DNA of 64,000 nt from Lentzea guizhouensis. GTDB taxonomy: Bacteria > Actinomycetota > Actinomycetes > Mycobacteriales > Pseudonocardiaceae. Below the pieces are notes generated by a model. That model was not told the origin of the DNA. It worked only from the letters and a program-made list of their open reading frames with translations, and did not search any database. How positions within the stretch are numbered: the first letter of the stretch is position 1; each line of letters opens with the position of its first letter. Shown here in pieces: positions 10,137 to 18,777 of this stretch. Location of the stretch: positions 2,728,001-2,792,000 of the forward strand of contig NZ_CP016793.1 of NCBI RefSeq assembly GCF_001701025.1, in the 5' to 3' direction. The translations under genes were made by a program, and so were the position numbers.

Positions 10137-10142
10137 ACCGTA
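10137..10142 (-). promoter_or_regulatory. -10 element of the Rv3778c-like gene (leaderless)
   Basis: TACGGT on the minus strand, 7 nt before ATG 10129. Confidence 0.55.
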
Positions 10143-10223
10143 CGTATGAGAGCAAACCCGGTGTCGTCCAGCCCCCACCGAGGCGGGCACCCGGCTAATG
10201 TCAAAAGTGACCAGAGGACCAGG

Positions 10224-10715
10224 ATGGAGCGCATGAACCAGGAGCAGCAGCCAGTGGTGGTCGTCGGTGCGGCGGACGGCGGTGGTGACCTCACCGACCT
10301 GGTGGAGCAGCCGGCGAAGGTCATGCGGATCGGCACGATGATCAAGCAGCTCCTCGAGGAGGTGCGGGCCGCACCTCTGGACGAGGCCAGCCGCAACCGG
10401 CTCAAGGAGATCCACAAGCGGTCCATCGACGAGCTCGAGGACGGCCTCGCCCCCGAACTGCGCGACGAGCTGGAACGCCTCTCGCTGCCGTTCACCGAGG
10501 AGGGCACGCCGTCCGACGCCGAGCTGCGGATCGCGCAGGCCCAGCTGGTCGGCTGGCTGGAGGGGCTGTTCCACGGCATCCAGACCGCGCTGTTCGCCCA
10601 GCAGATGGCCGCACGGGCCCAGCTGGAGCAGATGCGCGGCCGGGCACTGCCCGCGGGCAGCGGCGACGGCGCGGACAGCGGTCCCGGCCCCAAGGGGACG
10701 GGCCAGTACCTGTGA
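10224..10715 (+). CDS. pafE: Bacterial proteasome activator (Bpa/PafE)
   Basis: A 163-residue homologue of mycobacterial Rv3780 (Bpa/PafE), the ATP-independent ring that opens the 20S proteasome gate. The helical core is nearly invariant (LVEQPAKVMRIGTMIKQLLE, LFHGIQTALFAQQMAARAQL). The C-terminus ends in GQYL, the motif that docks in pockets of the proteasome alpha ring. The N-terminal 20 residues are variable and probably disordered. AGAGGA precedes ATG 10224; an in-frame ATG at 10233 is a possible alternative. It lies directly upstream of the galactan exporter genes, as in mycobacteria. Confidence 0.93.
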   Translation: MERMNQEQQPVVVVGAADGGGDLTDLVEQPAKVMRIGTMIKQLLEEVRAAPLDEASRNRLKEIHKRSIDELEDGLAPELRDELERLSLPFTEEGTPSDAELRIAQAQLVGWLEGLFHGIQTALFAQQMAARAQLEQMRGRALPAGSGDGADSGPGPKGTGQYL

Positions 10716-10781
10716 AGGTTGCCTCGATCGGATCGTGATCTAGATCTGGCCGCGGTGACCACTCCGTGACGTACCGGCGTC

Positions 10782-10809
10782 TTGGGGGCTCCTGAGGCGC
10801 CGGTACGCT
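10782..10809 (+). promoter_or_regulatory. Promoter of wzm-wzt-glfT1 operon
   Basis: -35-like TTGGGG (10782-10787), 16-nt spacer, -10 TACGCT (10804-10809), then 8 nt to GTG 10818. Fits a leaderless transcript. Confidence 0.6.
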
Positions 10810-10817
10810 CAGTCCTC

Positions 10818-11735
10818 GTGCAAGCCACCAGTACGCTCGACCAAGCTGAGGCGCCCCCTGCCGTCAAGTCGCGCAGCTTCAAGCGCGCGTTCGCCGACGT
10901 GCGGGAAGCGTGGGACCACCGTGAGCTGTGGGGTCATCTCGGCTGGCAGGACATCAAGCAGCGCTACCGCCGGTCGGTCATCGGTCCGTTGTGGATCACC
11001 ATCTCGATGGGGACCACGGCGCTCGCACTGGGCCTGCTGTACTCGGTGCTGCTGGACGCGGAACTGCCGGCCTTCCTGCCGTACATCACCGCGGGCTTCA
11101 TCATCTGGAACTTCATCCTCGGCTGCGTCACCGAGGGCACTGACGTCTTCATCGCCAACGAGGGCCTGATCAAGCACCTGCCGGCGCCGATCACGGTCCA
11201 CGTGATGCGGATGGTGTGGCGCCAGGTGCTGTTCCTCGCGCACAACCTGGTGATCTACGTGATCGTCATGGTGATCTTCTTCAGCACGCTGTCGGAGCCG
11301 TACCGGATGACCGCGGGCGGGACGCTGCAGCCCGGCATCAGCTGGACCATCCTGCTGGCGATCCCCGCCTTCGTGCTGCTGGCCGTCAACGCCGTGTGGG
11401 TGGCGCTGCTGTTCGGCGTGATCAGCACCCGCTTCCGCGACATCCCGCCGGTTGTGAACAGCTTCATCAACCTGGTGTTCTTCATGACGCCGATCGTGTG
11501 GGACGCGGACATCCTCACCAAGGTCACCAAGACCGGCGAGGACTCCCAGTGGCGCGTGCTGATCGCCGAGCTGAACCCGGTCTACCACTTCGTCGAGGTG
11601 GTCCGCGCGCCACTGCTCGGCCACTACGTCGACTGGCACCACTGGGCCGTCGTGGGCGGGTTCACCGTCCTCGGCTGGTTCGGTGCGCTGGTCATCCTGC
11701 GCAACTACCGCGCCCGCGTCTCGTACTGGGTCTGA
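10818..11735 (+). CDS. wzm: Galactan ABC exporter permease Wzm (RfbD/Rv3783 type)
   Basis: A 305-residue ABC-2 polysaccharide-export permease. The N-terminal amphipathic stretch and LWGHLGWQDIKQRYRRSVIGP match the conserved cytoplasmic start of Wzm/RfbD proteins. Six membrane helices follow (for example ALGLLYSVLL, FLPYITAGFIIWNFI, NSFINLVFFMTPIVW). It pairs with the ATPase next door to move the lipid-linked galactan across the membrane, as Rv3783/Rv3781 are thought to do. GTG 10818 is chosen from the promoter spacing; the longer frame adds an unlikely tail. Confidence 0.9.
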   Translation: MQATSTLDQAEAPPAVKSRSFKRAFADVREAWDHRELWGHLGWQDIKQRYRRSVIGPLWITISMGTTALALGLLYSVLLDAELPAFLPYITAGFIIWNFILGCVTEGTDVFIANEGLIKHLPAPITVHVMRMVWRQVLFLAHNLVIYVIVMVIFFSTLSEPYRMTAGGTLQPGISWTILLAIPAFVLLAVNAVWVALLFGVISTRFRDIPPVVNSFINLVFFMTPIVWDADILTKVTKTGEDSQWRVLIAELNPVYHFVEVVRAPLLGHYVDWHHWAVVGGFTVLGWFGALVILRNYRARVSYWV

Positions 11736-11754
11736 GAAGGAGGCCGAGACATCC

Positions 11755-12570
11755 ATGGTCAGCATCGACGTCTGGAACGCATCGGTCGACTTCCCGATCT
11801 TCGACGCGAAGTCCCGATCACTGAAGAAGCTCGCACTCGGCAAGGTCGGCGGCAAGATCGGCTCCGAGGGCAGGGTGCCGATCATCGAGGCACTGCACGA
11901 CATCACGCTGTCCCTCAAGGACGGTGAGCGCGTCGGCCTGATCGGCCACAACGGCGCGGGCAAGTCCACCCTGCTGCGCCTGCTGGCCGGCATCTACGAG
12001 CCGACCCGCGGTCACTCGCGGATCATCGGCAAGGTGGCGCCGGTCTTCGACCTCGGCGTCGGCATGGACCCGGAGATCTCCGGCTACGAGAACATCATGA
12101 TCCGGGGCCTGTTCCTCGGCATGAGCCGCAAGGAGATGGAAAAGCGGGTCGACGACATCGCGCAGTTCACCGAACTGGGTGACTACCTGTCGATGCCGCT
12201 GCGCACGTACTCGACGGGCATGCGCGTCCGGCTGGCGCTGGGCGTCGTCACGTCGATCAACCCGGAGATCCTCCTGCTGGACGAGGGCATCGGCGCCGTG
12301 GACGCGGCGTTCCTGGCGAAGGCCCGCGACCGGCTCAAGGACCTCGTGGCCCGCTCCGGTCTGCTGGTGTTCGCGAACCACTCCGACGAGTTCCTCATGG
12401 AGTTCTGCAACACCGCGATCTGGATGGACGAGGGCCACGTCAAAATGCACGGGGACCTGCGAGAAGTGCTCACCGCGTACAAGGGTTACGACCCGTTCGA
12501 GCGGATGAGCGCGGAACAGCTGGCCAGGCTCGGCCACACCCCCGTCCTCAGCGGAAATGGCGGCGAGTAG
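11755..12570 (+). CDS. wzt: Galactan ABC exporter ATPase Wzt (RfbE/Rv3781 type)
   Basis: A 271-residue polysaccharide-export ATPase. It has the family-specific N-terminus with FPIFDAKSRSLKK, Walker A GHNGAGKST, the FDLGVGMDPEISGYENI segment of O-antigen/teichoic acid exporters, signature YSTGMRVRLAL, Walker B ILLLDEG and switch FANHSDEF. It lacks the C-terminal carbohydrate-binding domain of some Wzt proteins. Shine-Dalgarno AGAAGGAGG ends about 11 nt before ATG. It lies 19 nt after wzm and 3 nt before glfT1. Confidence 0.9.
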   Translation: MVSIDVWNASVDFPIFDAKSRSLKKLALGKVGGKIGSEGRVPIIEALHDITLSLKDGERVGLIGHNGAGKSTLLRLLAGIYEPTRGHSRIIGKVAPVFDLGVGMDPEISGYENIMIRGLFLGMSRKEMEKRVDDIAQFTELGDYLSMPLRTYSTGMRVRLALGVVTSINPEILLLDEGIGAVDAAFLAKARDRLKDLVARSGLLVFANHSDEFLMEFCNTAIWMDEGHVKMHGDLREVLTAYKGYDPFERMSAEQLARLGHTPVLSGNGGE

Positions 12571-12573
12571 ACC

Positions 12574-13476
12574 GTGAACGTGCAGGCACTGCCCAAGGGC
12601 TCCGTGGTCGCGGTGGTGGTCACCCGCCACCGCAGGGAACTGCTGGCCGAGTCGCTGAAGGCGCTCTCGACCCAGACGCGCGTCCCCGATCACCTCGTGG
12701 TCGTCGACAACGGTCCCGACCAGCCGGTCGACGACCTGGTCGAGCAGTGCCCGCTCCCCACCACCTACCTCGCCTCGCACCGCAACCTCGGCGGTGCCGG
12801 CGGGTTCGCGCTCGGCATGCTGCACGCGTTGTCGCTGGGCGCGGACTGGGTGTGGCTGGCCGACGACGACGGCCGCCCCGCCGACGAGAACGTGCTGGAA
12901 GTGCTGCTGGAGGAGGCGGAACGGCGCAAGCTGGCCGCCATCTCCCCGGTCGTCACGAACATCGACCGGCCGGACAAGCTCGCGTTCCCGCTGCGCCGCG
13001 GCCTGACGTGGAAGCGCTCGGCGGCCGAGCTCGGCACCGACTTCCTGCCGGGCATCGCGTCGCTGTTCAACGGCGCCCTGTTCCGCGCGACCACGCTGGA
13101 CGTCGTGGGCGTGCCGGACTACCGCCTGTTCTTCCGCGGTGACGAGGTGGAGATCCACCGCCGGCTGGTGCGCTCCGGCGTCCCGTTCGGCACCTCGCTG
13201 CGGGTCGCGTACGTGCACCCGGACGGGTCGGACGAGTTCAAGCCGATGCTGGGCGGCAAGTTCCACGCCCAGGACCCGGAGAACCCGATCAAGCGCTACT
13301 ACACCTACCGCAACCGCGGTTACCTCCTGTCGCAGCCGGGGATGCGCAAGCTCGGTCTGCTGGAGGTCTTCCGGTTCGGCCTGTACTTCCTCGGGGTCAA
13401 GCGCGACCCGAAGGGGTTCGTGGAGTGGCTGAAGCTGGTGCGGCTGGGGCAGCGGGAGCGGTTCTTCCGCAAGTGA
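12574..13476 (+). CDS. glfT1: Galactofuranosyltransferase GlfT1 (GT2, Rv3782-like)
   Basis: A 300-residue GT-A glycosyltransferase. The metal-binding DDD sits at residues 97-99 (WLADDDGRP), preceded by NLGGAGGFALG and followed by FFRGDEVEIHRR and the KRYYTYRNRGYL motif. These match the GlfT1 family, which adds the first galactofuranose residues to the rhamnosyl-GlcNAc-decaprenyl-phosphate linker. Cytoplasmic, membrane-associated. GTG start 3 nt after the wzt stop, so one operon. Identity rests on both sequence and position beside Wzm/Wzt. Confidence 0.9.
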   Translation: MNVQALPKGSVVAVVVTRHRRELLAESLKALSTQTRVPDHLVVVDNGPDQPVDDLVEQCPLPTTYLASHRNLGGAGGFALGMLHALSLGADWVWLADDDGRPADENVLEVLLEEAERRKLAAISPVVTNIDRPDKLAFPLRRGLTWKRSAAELGTDFLPGIASLFNGALFRATTLDVVGVPDYRLFFRGDEVEIHRRLVRSGVPFGTSLRVAYVHPDGSDEFKPMLGGKFHAQDPENPIKRYYTYRNRGYLLSQPGMRKLGLLEVFRFGLYFLGVKRDPKGFVEWLKLVRLGQRERFFRK

Positions 13477-13519
13477 TGCCGTGGGCCGCTCGGCCCTGGT
13501 GAAGGTGCAGGAGATTTCG

Positions 13520-15460
13520 ATGCTGGACGCAGTGGCCCTGTTGGCCGCTCTGGTCACGGTCGTGCTGCTCTGGGTACCGGGGCTGGCGCTGGCCGCGACG
13601 GCGGGTCTGCGGGGCTGGCTGCTCATCGGTGCCGCCCCGGCGGTCACCATGAGCCTCGTCGGCATCGCCGCACCGGTGTTCCCCTTGGCCGGCGTGCAGT
13701 GGAACCTGTGGACGTTCCTCGTCTGGTGCGTCGTCATCACCGGCGTCATGGGCGTCGCCGTGTTCCTGCTGCGTCGCCGCGGCCACGAGCTGACCATCCC
13801 GCAGAACCCCTGGTCCGCGTCCGGCCACCTCACGGTGGTCATCTCGGTCGTCGTCGCCGCGATCGTCGCGGTGCTCGTGCTGCGCGCCGCGACGCACGGC
13901 CTGGCCACGGTGCCCCAGGGCTGGGACGCGCCGTTCCACGGGAACGCGATCCGCCTCATCGCCGAGACCGGCAACTCCAGCCCGCGGGCGCTGGCCTGGA
14001 TCGACGCGCCGGACAACCCCGGCGGCAGCTTCTACCCGAACGCCTACCACTGCTTCGAGGCGCTCGTCTACCACATCAGTGGCGCCGACGTCCCGCGTGT
14101 GATCAACACGGGCATGCTCGTCACCACCACGCTGACCATCCCGCTGGGCACGATCGCGCTGGTCAGGGCCATCGGCGGTGCCGCGGGCTTCGCCGCCGCG
14201 AGCGCACTGGTGTCCACGTCGTTCGCCTACTACCCCTGGGACCTCTACCAGTGGGGCCAGCTCTTCCCGTACGCCGCCGCGCTCGCGATGATCATGCCGT
14301 TCTTCGCGGTGCTGGTGCGCTGGCTCGACACCCGCGCCGACCGGCTCGGGGTGCTGGTCGCGTTCCTCGGCGCCGGCCTGACCGCCACGCACTCGGCGTC
14401 GGTGTTCGTCGCCGCCGGGTTCGGCGTGTTCCTGGTGCTGCAGCGGCTCATCACCGACCCGCGCGACTGGGTCCGCAAGGAGCTGCCGCGGCTCGCCGTG
14501 GCGGCGGTCGCGATCGTCGTGCTGGCCTCGGCGTACCTGCTGGGCGCGAGCACGATGGCCGGTGCCACCGCCGCGTTCGACTGGCCGGCGGTCACGTCGG
14601 TGTCGCGGGCGTTCGGTGACGCGGTCCTGTTCGGCAGCGACGCGCCGTGGCCGCAGTGGCTGCTGGCGCTGTTCACGATCGCCGGTCTGCTCCTGCTGTG
14701 GCAAGACGGCGCGTTGCGCTGGATGGTCGCGGGCTACGCGCTGTTCCTCGGCCTCCTCGTCGCCGCGGCGGGCCTGGACGCCCCGTGGGCGCAGGCGATC
14801 ACCTCGCCGTGGTGGAACGACCGGTTCCGGCTGGCCGCCATCATCATCCTGCCCGCCACGCTGGCCGCCGGCTGGGCACTGCAAGCCGCCGCGCGCGCGG
14901 TCACCGACAAGGTGCTGCAGCGCCTGCCGGAGACGACGCGGTCACGCCGCACCGCGATGAGCGTGCTCGCGGTCGTGGCGATCGTGCTGGCCGGTGGTTA
15001 CTTCGGCCAGAGCCACGGCTACGCGACGCGCAACGCCGACCGCATGACGTGGACGTTCGACAGCCCGGTGCTCACGCCGCTGGAGCACCAGGGCCTGATC
15101 GAGACCGGCAAGATCGTCAAGAACGGCGAGCTGATCATGAACGACCGCGGCGACGGCACGGTGTGGTCGTACGCGATCTCGGGCAGGCGTCCGGTGATCG
15201 GCCACTTCCAGGGCAGCGCCGCCCCGCCGAAGCGCGAGCTGCTGCTGGAGAAGTTCAACCGGTTCGGGAAGGACCGGCAGGTCGCTGAGGCCATCCGCTC
15301 GCTCAACGTGAAGTACGTGATGGTCGGCTGGGGCATGATCGCGGAGTTCAAGCGCGCGGAGGGGCTGAAGGAGCTCGACTCGGTCGACGGCCTCACCCCC
15401 GTGTACCGCAACCCGGAGTTCCAGCTGTACCGGATCGACTGGGACAAGCTCGCCGGGTGA
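13520..15460 (+). CDS. Polytopic membrane glycosyltransferase-like protein (DUF6541, Rv3779-like)
   Basis: A 646-residue integral membrane protein. At least ten hydrophobic helices cover residues 1-480, and a soluble C-terminal region is extracytoplasmic (from about QSHGYATRNADRM). Early periplasmic residues GWDAPFHGN resemble the acidic first loop of GT-C enzymes that use polyprenyl-phosphate sugars. It corresponds in size, type and position to Rv3779, which has been linked to polyprenyl-phosphomannose synthesis. The exact reaction here is unknown. I choose ATG 13520 because AGGAG sits 6 nt upstream; a GTG at 13481 has no such site. Last gene of the galactan operon. Confidence 0.78.
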   Translation: MLDAVALLAALVTVVLLWVPGLALAATAGLRGWLLIGAAPAVTMSLVGIAAPVFPLAGVQWNLWTFLVWCVVITGVMGVAVFLLRRRGHELTIPQNPWSASGHLTVVISVVVAAIVAVLVLRAATHGLATVPQGWDAPFHGNAIRLIAETGNSSPRALAWIDAPDNPGGSFYPNAYHCFEALVYHISGADVPRVINTGMLVTTTLTIPLGTIALVRAIGGAAGFAAASALVSTSFAYYPWDLYQWGQLFPYAAALAMIMPFFAVLVRWLDTRADRLGVLVAFLGAGLTATHSASVFVAAGFGVFLVLQRLITDPRDWVRKELPRLAVAAVAIVVLASAYLLGASTMAGATAAFDWPAVTSVSRAFGDAVLFGSDAPWPQWLLALFTIAGLLLLWQDGALRWMVAGYALFLGLLVAAAGLDAPWAQAITSPWWNDRFRLAAIIILPATLAAGWALQAAARAVTDKVLQRLPETTRSRRTAMSVLAVVAIVLAGGYFGQSHGYATRNADRMTWTFDSPVLTPLEHQGLIETGKIVKNGELIMNDRGDGTVWSYAISGRRPVIGHFQGSAAPPKRELLLEKFNRFGKDRQVAEAIRSLNVKYVMVGWGMIAEFKRAEGLKELDSVDGLTPVYRNPEFQLYRIDWDKLAG

Positions 15461-15482
15461 TCTGCTGACGGCAGAACCGCTA

Positions 15483-15526
15483 CCAGCGAAAACCGTTCTG
15501 GCGCCAGGCGGTTCGCGGTTTGCTGG
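15483..15526. terminator. Long imperfect dyad between DUF6541 gene and small ORF
   Basis: Centred on the perfect 10-bp palindrome CTGGCGCCAG (15498-15507). AACCG/CGGTT and CCAGC/GCTGG form outer arms with small bulges. It could be the terminator of the galactan operon or an operator for the next gene. Confidence 0.45.
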
Positions 15527-15530
15527 ACGC

Positions 15531-15725
15531 ATGACCAAACTCGTGCTGTTCCTCGCCGCCAACCCGAACCCGATCACCCTCACGGTCACGCCGGAGACCT
15601 GCGCCGATCTCGCGCCGCGGCTCACGCAGATCGTCCGGAACGGTCACACGCAACCGATTCCCGGACCGGACGGTCGCGAGTACGTCGTGAACTTTTCGAA
15701 CGTCGTCGTTGCGCACTTCGAGTAA
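15531..15725 (+). CDS. Small conserved-looking hypothetical protein (64 aa)
   Basis: MTKLVLFLAANPNPITLTV begins a 64-residue protein with no signal peptide or membrane helix and an orderly beta-rich pattern (REYVVNFSNVVVAHFE at the end). The composition looks coding, unlike the antisense frames here. No Shine-Dalgarno is evident. The dyad at 15483-15526 lies directly upstream and may control it. Function is unknown; not recognised. Confidence 0.5.
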   Translation: MTKLVLFLAANPNPITLTVTPETCADLAPRLTQIVRNGHTQPIPGPDGREYVVNFSNVVVAHFE

Positions 15726-15765
15726 ACGCTCGCGCACGTGGCGTGATCGGAGTAAGACGAGATGA

Positions 15766-16995
15766 GTGATCTCCCGACGCAGACTTCTGTCCTTGGCAGG
15801 CGCGACCGCACTGCTGGGCGCGTGCGGTTCCAACACCGGCAGGGGCGGCGACGGCTCGGCCCTCAAGCAGTGGTACCACGCGTACGGCGAACCCGGTGTG
15901 CAGCAGGCGGTGGAGCGGTACGCCCAGTCGTACGGGAAGGTTCCCGTCGACGTGCAGTGGAACCCCGGCGACTACGACTCCAAGCTCGCGACGAGCCTGC
16001 TGTCCGACGGCGGCCCTGACGTCTTCGAGTCCACCCCGCAGATCAGCTCGGTCCGGGCGGGGCAGCTCGTGCCGCTCGACGACGTCTTCGGCGACGCCAA
16101 GGACGACTTCACCGCCTCGATCCTCGCCGGGCACACCGTCGACGGGAGGACCTACGGCGTCCCGCAGGCCGTCGACATGCAGATGTTGTTCTACCGCAAG
16201 AGCTTGCTCGCCCAGGCCGGGGTGCAGCCGCCGTCCACTGTGGATGAGCTGATCGACGCGGCCAGGAAGCTCGCGACCGGCGGGGTGAAGGGGCTCTTCG
16301 CCGGCAACGACGGTGGCGGCGCGGTTCTGGGCGGTCCCGCGCTGTGGTCGGTGGGACTGGACTACGTGCGCGACCACCAGGTGGGGTTCGACGACCCGCT
16401 GGCGGCGCAGGCGATCGGCAAGCTGCGCGAGCTGTACACCAGCGGGAGCCTGCTGCTCGGGGCGGTGAAGGACTGGGCGGAGCCGGACGCGTTCACGCAG
16501 GGGCTCGTCGCCATGCAGTGGACCGGGCTGTGGGCGGTGCCGGCGGTGCAGAAGGCGCTCGGTGACGACTTCGGGGTGCTGCCGTTCCCGAAGCTGACCG
16601 GCAGCGGCGGGCCGAGCGTGCCGGTCGGGGCGTTCGGTGCCATGGTCAACGCCAAGTCGAAGCGGGTGGACGAGGCCAAGGAGTTCGTGCGGTGGCTGTG
16701 GGTCGAGCGGACCGACTACCAGGAGGACTTCAACCTCAGCTACGGCTTCCACATCCCGCCCCGCGACAGCATCGCGGCGAAGGCGGCCAAGCTGTCGGGC
16801 GGACCGGCGGCGGACGCGGTGAAGTTCGTGCGGGACAACGCGAAGGCGTCGAACCCGCCGGACTGGACGTCGCTGATGCGCACGGCGTTCAACGACGCGG
16901 TGTCGCGGGTCGTGCGGGACGGCGCACCGGCCGAGGCGGAGGTGCGGTCCGCGGCCGTGAAGGTGCGGGACGAGCTCAAGCGGCTGTACGGATGA
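15766..16995 (+). CDS. Sugar ABC transporter substrate-binding lipoprotein
   Basis: A 409-residue extracellular solute-binding protein family 1 member. The signal has a Tat-like SRRRLLSL motif and a lipobox LLGAC with Cys20, so it is probably a lipoprotein exported folded. Family features include ESTPQISSVRAGQLVPLDDV, YGVPQAVDMQMLFYRK and the FVRWLW segment near residue 310. It binds a sugar or oligosaccharide for the two permeases downstream. GTG 15766 begins the signal sequence; GGAG lies 13 nt upstream. First gene of a three-gene operon. Confidence 0.88.
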   Translation: MISRRRLLSLAGATALLGACGSNTGRGGDGSALKQWYHAYGEPGVQQAVERYAQSYGKVPVDVQWNPGDYDSKLATSLLSDGGPDVFESTPQISSVRAGQLVPLDDVFGDAKDDFTASILAGHTVDGRTYGVPQAVDMQMLFYRKSLLAQAGVQPPSTVDELIDAARKLATGGVKGLFAGNDGGGAVLGGPALWSVGLDYVRDHQVGFDDPLAAQAIGKLRELYTSGSLLLGAVKDWAEPDAFTQGLVAMQWTGLWAVPAVQKALGDDFGVLPFPKLTGSGGPSVPVGAFGAMVNAKSKRVDEAKEFVRWLWVERTDYQEDFNLSYGFHIPPRDSIAAKAAKLSGGPAADAVKFVRDNAKASNPPDWTSLMRTAFNDAVSRVVRDGAPAEAEVRSAAVKVRDELKRLYG

Positions 16996-17005
16996 GGCCC
17001 ACCGG

Positions 17006-17884
17006 ATGAAGCACGGACGTGCGTTCTGGCTGTTCGTCGGCCCGTTCGCGGTGGGACTGCTGGTGTTCGTGTACGTGCCGATCGGCTGGAGCCTGCTGCT
17101 GTCCCTCTTCGAGGCGCGCAACACGGTGACGCCGACGGAGTTCGTGGGGCTGCGCAACTACGCCGACATGCTGACCGACGAGCCGTTCCTGGCGAGCCTC
17201 GGGACGTTCAGCGTGTTCGCGGCGTTCATCGTGCCGCTGACGTTCGTGCTGGCGTTGGCGCTCGCGTTGCTGGTCAACCAGATCAGCTTCATGAAGGCGT
17301 TCTTCCGGTCGGTGTTCTTCCTGCCGACGGCGTGCTCGTACGTCGTGGCGTCGCTGGTGTGGAAGCTGTCGATCTTCAACGGCGTGCGGTTCGGGCTGGC
17401 GAACACGGTGCTGGGGTGGTTCGGCGCGGAGCCCGTCGCGTGGACGGTGTCGACGTCGCCGCCCTGGTACTGGCTGGTGCTGGTGACGTTGCGGCTGTGG
17501 CTGCAGCTCGGGTTCTACATGATCCTGTTCATCGCGGGCCTGCAGCGGATTCCGCAGCACCTGTACGAGGCCGCGTGGATCGACGGGGCGTCACGCGGCT
17601 GGCAGTCGTTGCGGTACATCACGATGCCGCAGCTGCGCACGACGTCGGTGGCCGTGCTGTTGCTGCTGCTGGTCGCGGCTTACCAGGCGTTCGACGAGTT
17701 CTACAACGTGCTGGGCACCGACCGCGGCTACCCACCGTTCGCGCGGCCGCCGTTGATCTACCTCTACTACACGGCGCTGGGCAGCGGCGGGCAGGACTTC
17801 GGGCACGGCAGCGCGGGCGCGGTGATCCTGACGTTGCTGATCGCGGGAGTGACGCTCCTGCAAGGGCGGGTGTTCACGCGGTGA
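17006..17884 (+). CDS. Sugar ABC transporter permease (MalF/UgpA type)
   Basis: A 292-residue inner-membrane permease with six helices and the cytoplasmic EAA loop (LYEAAWIDGASRGWQSLRY, about residues 188-206) that contacts the ATPase. The N-terminus FWLFVGPFAVGLLVFVYVP is typical of MalF/UgpA-like CUT1 subunits. ATG lies 11 nt after the binding-protein stop, and its own stop overlaps the next start. Confidence 0.9.
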   Translation: MKHGRAFWLFVGPFAVGLLVFVYVPIGWSLLLSLFEARNTVTPTEFVGLRNYADMLTDEPFLASLGTFSVFAAFIVPLTFVLALALALLVNQISFMKAFFRSVFFLPTACSYVVASLVWKLSIFNGVRFGLANTVLGWFGAEPVAWTVSTSPPWYWLVLVTLRLWLQLGFYMILFIAGLQRIPQHLYEAAWIDGASRGWQSLRYITMPQLRTTSVAVLLLLLVAAYQAFDEFYNVLGTDRGYPPFARPPLIYLYYTALGSGGQDFGHGSAGAVILTLLIAGVTLLQGRVFTR

Positions 17885-18693
17885 AGGTTCTTCGTTACGC
17901 GGCACTGTCTGCAGCCGCGGTGCTGTTCCTCATCCCGTTCTACCTGGTGCTGCGCAACGGGTTGGCGACCGAGGCCGAGCTGACCGCACCCACGTGGACG
18001 TTCTGGCCGGAGGAGATCCGCTGGGAGAACTTCGCCGAGCTCTTCGCGAACCCGGCCGTGCCGTTGGCGCGCAGCATGGTGAACTCGCTCGTCGTGGCGG
18101 TGTTGCAGACCGCCGGGCAGCTCGTGCTGTGCGGGCTCGCCGGGTACGGCCTGGCGCGGATCCCGTACCGCTACTCGAACGTCGTGCTGGTGCTGGTCGT
18201 CGCGACGCTGATGATCCCGGCGGCGGTCACGTTCGTGCCGACGTTCGTGGTCGTGTCGACCCTGGGCTGGGTCTCCGACCTGCGCGGACTGGTGATCCCG
18301 GGCCTGTTCAGCGGGTTCACCACGTTCCTGTTCCGGCAGTACTTCCTGAACTTCCCCCGCGAGGTCGAAGAGGCAGCGCGGATCGACGGGCTCGGGCACT
18401 GGGGCACGTACTGGCGCGTGGTGGTGCCGAACTCGAAGGGCTTCTTCGCGGCGCTGGGCGTGATCGCGTTCGTGACGAGCTGGAACCAGTTCCTGTGGCC
18501 GCTGGTGATCGCGCAGGACCAGGACTCGTGGACGGTGCAGGTGGCGCTGTCGACGTTCCTGACCTCGCAGTCGATCGACGTCGTGCAGCTGTTCCTCGCG
18601 GCCGCGGTGTCCATCCTGCCGCTGGTGATCGTCTTCGTGGCGCTGCAACGGTTCCTGGTGCGCGGGGTGAGCGAGACGGGCGTGAAGGGGTGA
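17881..18693 (+). CDS. Sugar ABC transporter permease (MalG/UgpE type)
   Basis: A 270-residue permease with six helices and EAA loop EEAARIDGLGHWGTYWRVV, typical of MalG/UgpE CUT1 subunits. GTG overlaps the previous stop (GTGA). No ATP-binding gene follows, so the importer probably borrows a shared ATPase of the MsiK type encoded elsewhere, as is common for actinomycete CUT1 systems. Confidence 0.9.
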   Translation: MKVLRYAALSAAAVLFLIPFYLVLRNGLATEAELTAPTWTFWPEEIRWENFAELFANPAVPLARSMVNSLVVAVLQTAGQLVLCGLAGYGLARIPYRYSNVVLVLVVATLMIPAAVTFVPTFVVVSTLGWVSDLRGLVIPGLFSGFTTFLFRQYFLNFPREVEEAARIDGLGHWGTYWRVVVPNSKGFFAALGVIAFVTSWNQFLWPLVIAQDQDSWTVQVALSTFLTSQSIDVVQLFLAAAVSILPLVIVFVALQRFLVRGVSETGVKG

Positions 18694-18777
18694 TTCGAAC
18701 CCAGGTACTTTGCCGTATTCACCGGTGAGCGCCCGGCTGGTGTCATTTCTCTCGACCAGTTCCTTGAAGGGGGAGAA

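Noticed and set aside
9507..10223. Upstream extension of pafE in the same frame
   Set aside because: It is antisense to the Rv3778c-like gene; Shine-Dalgarno and family length fix the start at 10224.
11818..14016. Minus-strand frame of 732 codons
   Set aside because: Antisense to wzt, glfT1 and the DUF6541 gene; no recognisable domain.
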